Source: Actinomycetes bacterium
GTDB lineage: Bacteria; Actinomycetota; Acidimicrobiia; Acidimicrobiales; RAAP-2
Direction of reading: 5' to 3'
Assembly: GCA_021777285.1 (NCBI GenBank)
Contig: JAJYDR010000107.1
Location: 1-7,997, forward strand
DNA: 7,997 bases
Every line of letters begins with the position of its first letter. The stretch's first letter is position 1. The translations under genes were made by a program, and so were the position numbers. A model generated the notes under the pieces. It searched no databases and had not been told where the DNA came from. It was given only the letters and a program-made list of their open reading frames with translations. Shown one piece after another: positions 1-5,341 of this stretch.

Positions 1-82
1 ATTCCGAACACAGAAGTCAAGCCCACCCGCGCCGATGGTACTTGGGGGTTCCTCCCTGGGAGAGTAGGTCGCCGCCGGAATT
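1..82 (+). rRNA. rrf: 5S ribosomal RNA, 3' part
   Basis: This is the 3' two-thirds of a 5S rRNA; the 5' end lies outside the window. Conserved 5S blocks are readable in order: CCGAACACAGAAG near the start, AAGCCCACC, GCGCCGATGGTACT, then GGGAGAGTAGGTCGCCGCCGG near the 3' end. The helix around TTGGGGGTTCCTCCCTGG matches the usual variable stem of bacterial, especially actinobacterial, 5S rRNA. The exact 3' end is uncertain by a few bases because the pairing 5' strand is missing. Being last in the rRNA operon and followed at once by a terminator hairpin supports the call. Confidence 0.95.
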
Positions 83-87
83 TCGCA

Positions 88-124
88 ACGAATCCCCCAC
101 CCTTTGGTGGGGGATTCGTCATTT
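88..124 (+). terminator. rRNA operon intrinsic terminator
   Basis: A perfect 14-bp stem (88-101 pairing with 106-119) with a 4-base CTTT loop follows the 5S end by about 6 bases. The stem has five consecutive G-C pairs in the middle. The T tract behind it is short (CATTTG), as is common in high-GC bacteria. It should separate rRNA transcription from the downstream gene cluster. The AT-rich stem ends could also give weak termination on the opposite strand. Confidence 0.88.
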
Positions 125-141
125 GCCCACTCGGCGTTTAG

Positions 142-170
142 TGGAGATGAGGGATGTTTTAGGCTATACT
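142..170 (+). promoter_or_regulatory. Putative sigma-70-type promoter of the four-gene cluster
   Basis: A TATACT hexamer (165-170, 5 of 6 to TATAAT) lies 17 bases after TGGAGA (142-147, 4 of 6 to TTGACA). The spacing is ideal and the site sits between the rRNA terminator and the first gene of the cluster. Transcription would start near 176-178, giving a short leader of about 26 bases before the CTG at 203. No other candidate with correct spacing was seen in 125-200. Promoter calls by eye in GC-rich DNA are tentative. Confidence 0.45.
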
Positions 171-201
171 GACGGCTAAACCGCCGATTTAGGAGATAGC
201 C
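162..201. repeat. Nested inverted repeats overlapping promoter and ribosome binding site
   Basis: An outer pair GGCTAT (162-167) / ATAGCC (196-201) encloses an inner pair CTAAA (176-180) / TTTAG (188-192). CGGC (173-176) / GCCG (183-186) is an alternative inner pairing. The outer left arm covers part of the -10 hexamer. The inner right arm runs into the AGGAG Shine-Dalgarno (191-195). As DNA this could be an operator or a transposase binding site. As RNA, the inner stem could partly mask ribosome access. If transcription starts near 177, the outer stem is not in the transcript and only a DNA role would apply. Confidence 0.4.
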
Positions 202-205
202 CCTG
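191..205 (+). promoter_or_regulatory. Ribosome binding site deciding a CTG start
   Basis: AGGAG at 191-195 lies 7 bases before a CTG codon at 203-205, the standard Shine-Dalgarno distance. An in-frame TAG at 197-199 excludes any start farther upstream. No ATG, GTG or TTG occurs in this frame until 266. The GTG at 266 has no purine-rich site at a suitable distance (the bases before it read CACGCCGCCAGT). This combination points to CTG 203 as the start of the first gene. Confidence 0.6.
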
Positions 206-1801
206 GTAAAGCGCGCAGATCCCAACCGCCTCGTCGCCTGCACGATCCCTGGCCACGCCGCCAGTGTGATGCGTCGCAACGGCACCCGCATCCAGAACGG
301 CGTGAAGGTCCAGCGCTTCTTGTGTCAGCCGACCAACGGGGATGCGGCCCACCAGTTCTTCGCACCCCTGGCCGGTGACGCGCCAATCCAGCCAGCGCCC
401 CCTTCTCCTCCCGAGCGTTGTCCCGAGCACCCGACGAGCCGCGTTGTTCGTGACGGGAAGGCACGCAGCAACCGCGGCGTCGAACGCCAGCGCTATCGCT
501 GCTATCCCAAGAATGGTGACGAGCCGCACCGCTTTACCCCGGCGCTCTCTCGTCTTGTTGTCAATCACGGTGATACGTGCCCGACCTGCGCGACGCACCG
601 CTCCATCAACCAAGGTGACACCAACGCCGCTCGCCGTCACCGCTTCACCGCCGCTATCGCGGCACAGGCCCTCATCCACCTGGCTGACGGGCAGTCCTAC
701 GGTGGTGTCAGTGTCTGGGCGCAGTCCGAGATGGATCGACACCGGACACACGACGAGCCCGCCGCACCACTGACAGGTCGTGCCGGAGCTCGTCAGCGCT
801 CCCGGGCGTGGCGGCTGGCCGCCGACTGGGTCGAGAACTTCTCCCCAGTGCTCTTCGAGCCGTGGTCCAGCAGGCGGCGTGAAGAGATCATCGAACTCCG
901 TGGTCGCAGCGCGAAGGACCGCCCGTTCATTGCGCTGATGCTCGATGACCTACCTATCTACGTGAAGTCGCGCCCCGGTATCTCTCAGCGAGAGCGGTTC
1001 GCGGTCATCGCCGCCTCGGAGACCATCATCGACCCGCACAGCAACCGACGCACGACGCGTCTCCGTCTCTTGCGAGCCTTCGCCAACCACGCCGCGGAGG
1101 CCTACACCCTCGTGCTCGATGAGCTCGGCTACGTGCCGGACCTTCTCATCGCTGACGGCTCGAAGTCGATCTCGTCCGCCGCCCAACTGCTGGCAGCGCG
1201 ACACCCTGACCAGCCCTTCCAGATGTGCCTCTCGGCATTCCACGTGCGCAATCAGCTGACCTCGCAGTTCGCAAAGCTCAGGGAGAGCTACGGGTTCCAG
1301 CCTGGGGACCTCGCACTGCGCCTCGACAACTGGTCGTTCATCGAGAGCTCCTTCTCCTGGCAGACCTGGTGGTCCGACTACGAACGCCGGCTCGCCGCTC
1401 AGGGCATACCCGGGACTGCTCACCGGGCAGATTGGATCGAGACGAAGAAACCTCTGGTGGATGCGCAGATGCCGTTGTTCGACGAGTTCCACGTGGTGCC
1501 TCGCTCCACCGGTGCGCTCGAAGCGACGCTCTTTCGCGTTGTGAAGCCGAGCCTGTCGGGGCGCTCACTCGGTTTCGGGAACCTGGAACGCACCAACCGC
1601 CTTCTCGACCTGATGGTGCTGCGAGCCAACAACGAGCTCGACAGTGTGGCCACGCTCGTGGCGAAGATGAACGCCGACGCTCGTTCGCACGACGGCTACG
1701 TCCCACCGGTGCGCTCCATTGCTGATGTGAGAATGACGCGCTCGCTGCTCGACGACACCGTGCCCGCCAAACTCGTTCGCGAACGGGGTCTGGTGAGATG
1801 A
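203..1801 (+). CDS. DDE transposase-like protein with duplicated zinc-finger modules
   Basis: Read from CTG 203 the protein is 532 residues; from GTG 266 it is 511. Residues 13-56 and 73-115 are tandem copies of one module, each with Cys...His...Cys-x8-His (C13/H18/C41/H50 and C73/H76/C100/H109). They share about 18 positions, including QR(F/Y)-x-C-x-P-x-NGD-x2-H-x-F. A C126-x2-C129 pair and a helix-turn-helix-like stretch (about 148-174) follow. The catalytic part fits an RNase H-fold DDE enzyme of the broad IS256/MULE type: D248 in LMLDDLPIY, D318 in LLIADGSKS, C342-x4-H347 in CLSAFHVRN, and E440 in TGALEATL, giving spacings of 69 and 121. The expected role is DNA binding plus cleavage and strand transfer. 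Triad and frame are intact, so it is not a degraded IS. No convincing terminal inverted repeats flank it, and its stop overlaps the next start, which suggests a fixed operon member rather than a lone IS. Exact family assignment is uncertain. Confidence 0.85.
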   Translation: MVKRADPNRLVACTIPGHAASVMRRNGTRIQNGVKVQRFLCQPTNGDAAHQFFAPLAGDAPIQPAPPSPPERCPEHPTSRVVRDGKARSNRGVERQRYRCYPKNGDEPHRFTPALSRLVVNHGDTCPTCATHRSINQGDTNAARRHRFTAAIAAQALIHLADGQSYGGVSVWAQSEMDRHRTHDEPAAPLTGRAGARQRSRAWRLAADWVENFSPVLFEPWSSRRREEIIELRGRSAKDRPFIALMLDDLPIYVKSRPGISQRERFAVIAASETIIDPHSNRRTTRLRLLRAFANHAAEAYTLVLDELGYVPDLLIADGSKSISSAAQLLAARHPDQPFQMCLSAFHVRNQLTSQFAKLRESYGFQPGDLALRLDNWSFIESSFSWQTWWSDYERRLAAQGIPGTAHRADWIETKKPLVDAQMPLFDEFHVVPRSTGALEATLFRVVKPSLSGRSLGFGNLERTNRLLDLMVLRANNELDSVATLVAKMNADARSHDGYVPPVRSIADVRMTRSLLDDTVPAKLVRERGLVR

Positions 1802-3546
1802 CGAACACTCAGAAGGCAACCAAGCGACGCCTGATCGCCATCGACTGCGAGACCAATGGGCTTTTCGGTCCGTCGGTGCGTATCTTGTCACTGGCGATGG
1901 TTGAGCTGCGCAACGGCATCACCTTCGACTCGAAGCTCTGGCTGCTCAACCCTGGTCGCGTGCCGATGGACCCGGGCGCCCTGGCCGTGAATGGGCTGAC
2001 CCCGGAGATGCTCGAAGGGGCCGGGTCGTTCGTGGATCACGCTGACGAGATCACCGCGTGGCTCTCCGCTCCGCGAGGCACGCGAGTGACGCTGGTGGGT
2101 CACAAGGTTCATTTCGACGCGCGTCAGTTGTCCAACGAGTTCGCCCGACTGGGTGTGCCCCTTCCGCGCTTCGACCACATCGACACCGCCAAACTCGCCG
2201 AGGTTGCCGGCATCCTCCCTGCCGACCAGAGCTTGGCGGGGCTGCTCGATGCGACTGGTCTTGCGAACTCGGCACCTCACACCGCACTTGGCGACGCGTT
2301 GGCTACGGGGCAGGCCGCGCTTGTGTTGATGAAGCAGATCCAAGCTCGAACGCCAGGCGACATCGGTATCGTGCTCGATCAACTGGCCAAGCCCTATGAC
2401 GCCCGTCCCGAGCGCGAGCCGGGTCGTCGAGCACCGACCGACAAACTCAGCGCCGCCCACACCGCAGCCCACCTGGTGGATCTCTCTGACGGGCGACGGC
2501 GCAATCGCGCGCTCGATGTGTGTCTGGGTGAGAAGTGTCGCATCCTCGCCCAACGGATGGAAGACGGCATCGTGTTGCCTTCCCACGCACCACAGGTCGT
2601 CGAGTGGGCACTGGACTACCTCTACAACTACGAACTCACCCAAGCGATGGTGGGTCAGTTGCTCTTGGGCGTTGGGCGTGCTCTGCGCCGGTCCGAGGAC
2701 CCCGACTACGTCGCTCTCATCTACCGAGGTCGGCTCGTGCCGCTGTTGCCCGAACTCTCAGCGTGCGGGCGATCGAAGGCCAAGCGGTGCTTGTCGTGCC
2801 GTGACCGGTCGGGGCCGTGTGAGTTGGACGTCGTGTTGCGCGATTGCGTTGATGGCTTCTTGGAGACTTCGTCGAGCTCGTCGGCGCGACCCAGTCACAC
2901 CCGTGTCAAAGAGTTCTTGCCGGGCTACGACCCTCGGGTGACGCGTCTGCGCGGCCGCCCCGCTGAGGGGCTCTACGGCGAGATGCGCCGCAACGGACAC
3001 CTTGACGCAGCCGGCTATGGCGCCTTCCGTGTCGCCGAGGTGCGTCGCTCCGAAGGTGGTCGAGCGTGGGCTCACTCCGTGCTCAACAAGGCGTGGCGCG
3101 ACGGCTGTCGCAATCCGCAGATGACCGAGATGCTCGCCTCGATGGTCGTCGTCGATGGTCTGGTCGATGGCGTCGAACCAGACGATCCGAAGGAGCCGTT
3201 GCGCGCGGCGCTTGGCTACATCGCGGCCTGTCAAGACGCCCACCCCGGCCAGCGCGGACAGATCTTCGAGCGGCTCGCCAAGCGTGCCGTGCGTCTAACT
3301 GCGCGACTGGAAGCAGAACCACGCCCGCCACGCAATCCCGAGACCGCACTGAACCGCCGCGCCCCGCATCGCACCTTGCTGACCGAGCCGTTGGCCAACG
3401 CCACCATACCAGTGAAGGTCGCACGCAAACGCCGCGGCCGACCGCCCAAGGCACAATCCAATACGCAGCAGCGCAGTCGCGCCCGGGCCACTACCGCGAA
3501 GCGCAGCAACACCAGCAGTAACGTTCAAAAAGGGGGCCGACACTGA
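1798..3546 (+). CDS. DEDDh 3'-5' exonuclease (DnaQ fold) with novel C-terminal region
   Basis: The 582-residue product begins with a DnaQ/epsilon-type exonuclease domain (about 10-180). ExoI is D16/E18 in AIDCETNGL, ExoII is D107 in GHKVHFDARQL, and ExoIIIe is H161/D166 in HTALGDAL, so all five DEDDh metal-binding or catalytic residues are present. It should remove nucleotides from 3' ends of DNA or RNA. The remaining 400 residues match nothing I recognise. They hold a likely zinc cluster (C323-x7-C331-x2-C334-x6-C341, plus C350), a Ser run near 358-362, and a basic tail with an AT-hook-like RGRP core (546-549) in RKRRGRPPK, which suggests DNA binding. The start ATG overlaps the upstream stop (ATGA) and has only a weak GGGG ribosome site, so translational coupling to the transposase-like gene is likely. 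The size and added domains argue against a replicative epsilon subunit. A specialised partner of the upstream DDE protein is the more likely role (inference). Confidence 0.85.
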   Translation: MTNTQKATKRRLIAIDCETNGLFGPSVRILSLAMVELRNGITFDSKLWLLNPGRVPMDPGALAVNGLTPEMLEGAGSFVDHADEITAWLSAPRGTRVTLVGHKVHFDARQLSNEFARLGVPLPRFDHIDTAKLAEVAGILPADQSLAGLLDATGLANSAPHTALGDALATGQAALVLMKQIQARTPGDIGIVLDQLAKPYDARPEREPGRRAPTDKLSAAHTAAHLVDLSDGRRRNRALDVCLGEKCRILAQRMEDGIVLPSHAPQVVEWALDYLYNYELTQAMVGQLLLGVGRALRRSEDPDYVALIYRGRLVPLLPELSACGRSKAKRCLSCRDRSGPCELDVVLRDCVDGFLETSSSSSARPSHTRVKEFLPGYDPRVTRLRGRPAEGLYGEMRRNGHLDAAGYGAFRVAEVRRSEGGRAWAHSVLNKAWRDGCRNPQMTEMLASMVVVDGLVDGVEPDDPKEPLRAALGYIAACQDAHPGQRGQIFERLAKRAVRLTARLEAEPRPPRNPETALNRRAPHRTLLTEPLANATIPVKVARKRRGRPPKAQSNTQQRSRARATTAKRSNTSSNVQKGGRH

Positions 3547-3584
3547 TGCGTCGAACCGCCATAGGGAGGACATACGCATCGTGA
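3546..3584 (+). promoter_or_regulatory. 12-codon mini-ORF coupling the exonuclease and mod genes
   Basis: ATG 3546 shares its A with the exonuclease stop (TGATG), and the frame reads MRRTAIGRTYAS before TGA 3582-3584. That stop overlaps the GTG start of mod (GTGA). A ribosome finishing the exonuclease could re-initiate here and then again at mod, keeping the 34-base gap translated. The arrangement is exact, but such a short frame could arise by chance, and no peptide function is implied. Confidence 0.3.
3563..3570 (+). promoter_or_regulatory. Strong Shine-Dalgarno of the mod gene
   Basis: AGGGAGGA is nearly the full anti-16S complement and ends 10 bases before GTG 3581. It is the best ribosome site in the window and fixes the GTG start of the methyltransferase, since no ATG is available nearby in that frame. 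Confidence 0.75.
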
Positions 3585-5341
3585 CCATCAACCCCGACGA
3601 TCACTCGCCCACGGCCGACCACTTGTCCGTCGAGGTCGTGGCCCTACGCGAGCGCATAGCCGAGCTCGAAGCGGGAGTCACGCTCGGCCTCAACTGGCGA
3701 GAGATCCCCGAGGACGTCGAGCGCCTACTCGTCGAAGAGGTCCCGGTCCTGACCCACGTGAAGAGCCTCGATTTGAAGGGAGAGCTACCCAGTGACTCTT
3801 CCCACGTCCTGATCGAAGGCGACAACCTTCACGCTCTCTATACGCTCCAAGCAACGCACAAGGGTCGCGTTGATGTGATCTACATCGACCCGCCCTACAA
3901 CACCGGCAACGAGTTCATCTATAACGACACGCTGATCGACAAAGAGAACCGCTGGCGTCACTCAGCGTGGCTGTCCTTTATGCACAAGCGCTTGGTCCTC
4001 GCAGCTGACCTGCTTACTGACGAGGGCATCATCTTCATCTCCATCGACGACAACGAGCAAGCAAGGTTGAAGCTGCTCTGCGACGAGGTGTTCGGAGCTG
4101 CGAACTTCATCGTGTGTGCCCCGACCGTTATGAACTTGAAGGGCAATCAGGACCAGTTCGGCTTCGCAGGCACGCACGAATACACGATGGTGTATGCCAA
4201 GAACATCGGGCAGGCGTTCGTCGGCAAGTTCCCCGTCGACGACGAGGTCGTGATGTACGAGTGGGAAGAAGATGAGCACGGCTGGTGGAAGCAAGGGGCT
4301 GGCCTGAAAGCAACCGGTGCGAACGGACCACGCGCCAAGCGCCCGAACCTCTGGTATCCGCTTTATGTCGCGCAGGACGGGTCGTACGTATCACCAAAAC
4401 GGCAGAAGAAGTCTGATGATGAGATCTGGCCTATCACCAACGGGCAAGAGATGTCCTGGCGCTGGTCAGCCGCCACTGCCGAAACGAAGAGCTATGACCT
4501 GATCGCCAATGGGTCGAGCCCGAACTGGACGATCTACAAGAAGCAGCGGCCAGACCTTGGCGACCTTCCATCCAAGAAGCCGAAGAGCACCCTCTATCGA
4601 CCTGAGTATTCGACGACGAACGGCACCAACATCTTGAAGAAGGTTCTGGGTGATCGAGTGTTCCCGAACCCGAAGCCGGTCGATCTGATCAAGGATCTCA
4701 TCACGATCTCAACGAAGAAGGAGGGTGCGATTGTGCTCGACTTCTTCGCCGGATCGGGCACGACCCTCCACGCGGTCGCTCAACTCAACGCCGAAGATGG
4801 AGGCACACGACGCTGCATCCTCGTGACCAACAACGAGAACGGCATCTGTCGTGATGTCACTCAGCCTCGTTGTAAGGCGGTGCTCACGGGCAAGTGGGCC
4901 GATGGCAAGCACGATCCTCTCCCTGGCTCGCTTCGGTTCTACATGACGTCCTTCATGAAACGCCGGAGGAGCCCCGATCGGATGCGTCTCGACGTCGCGG
5001 CCCACACTGTGGAGCTGGTTGCCGTTCGAGAGATGGCCGCCGACACAGTGAAAGTGAGCGACGACTTAGCCATCCTTTACGCAACGGCGACCACTATCGC
5101 AGTCGTTCCGACGATTGACGTCGATCACAAGGCGGCCCACGCAGATGCCAGCAAGAAAGTCCGCGACGGAGACACGTGCCGTGCCTACCTCTTCACGTGG
5201 AGCAACCAGGGCATCGAACCGGAGATCGCCGCGCTGTGGCCTGGCTGGGAAGTGCTGCCACTGCCCGCCGAGATGCTCGCCGAGCTGCGCAACCTCGCAC
5301 CAGAACGCAAGTTGTTCGACAACACGGAGTCATTCGCATGA
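3581..5341 (+). CDS. mod: Type III restriction-modification DNA adenine methyltransferase (Mod)
   Basis: This 586-residue protein is a beta-class N6-adenine methyltransferase that takes methyl groups from S-adenosylmethionine. Motif IV, DPPYNTGNEF, begins at D103 and is preceded by LIEGDNLHALYTL, the usual lead-in of type III Mod subunits. The AdoMet-binding motif I, FFAGSGTTLHA (F389-G393), comes after it, the beta order IV then I. The roughly 200 residues between (about 180-380) correspond to the target recognition domain and are the least conserved, so the recognised sequence cannot be read. In type III systems Mod gives specificity to both methylation and cleavage, and methylates one strand of an asymmetric site. 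The protein is a little shorter than EcoP15I Mod. GTG 3581 follows a strong Shine-Dalgarno. Its stop overlaps the next ATG, as expected for a mod-res pair. No frameshift or simple-repeat tract of phase-variable mod genes was seen. Confidence 0.93.
   Translation: MTINPDDHSPTADHLSVEVVALRERIAELEAGVTLGLNWREIPEDVERLLVEEVPVLTHVKSLDLKGELPSDSSHVLIEGDNLHALYTLQATHKGRVDVIYIDPPYNTGNEFIYNDTLIDKENRWRHSAWLSFMHKRLVLAADLLTDEGIIFISIDDNEQARLKLLCDEVFGAANFIVCAPTVMNLKGNQDQFGFAGTHEYTMVYAKNIGQAFVGKFPVDDEVVMYEWEEDEHGWWKQGAGLKATGANGPRAKRPNLWYPLYVAQDGSYVSPKRQKKSDDEIWPITNGQEMSWRWSAATAETKSYDLIANGSSPNWTIYKKQRPDLGDLPSKKPKSTLYRPEYSTTNGTNILKKVLGDRVFPNPKPVDLIKDLITISTKKEGAIVLDFFAGSGTTLHAVAQLNAEDGGTRRCILVTNNENGICRDVTQPRCKAVLTGKWADGKHDPLPGSLRFYMTSFMKRRRSPDRMRLDVAAHTVELVAVREMAADTVKVSDDLAILYATATTIAVVPTIDVDHKAAHADASKKVRDGDTCRAYLFTWSNQGIEPEIAALWPGWEVLPLPAEMLAELRNLAPERKLFDNTESFA

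Noticed and set aside
176..751. 191-codon minus-strand frame opposite the start of the transposase-like gene
   Set aside because: It covers the duplicated zinc modules on the + strand, whose repeat pattern shows which frame is under selection.
1888..2643. 251-codon minus-strand frame opposite the exonuclease gene
   Set aside because: The opposite frame carries all DEDDh motifs; the minus-strand translation has no motif or plausible ribosome site.
5176..5337. Upstream extension of the res reading frame by 54 codons
   Set aside because: It lies inside mod in another frame. ATG 5338 has a correctly spaced GGAG and the ATGA overlap, and the protein from there begins like other Res helicases.
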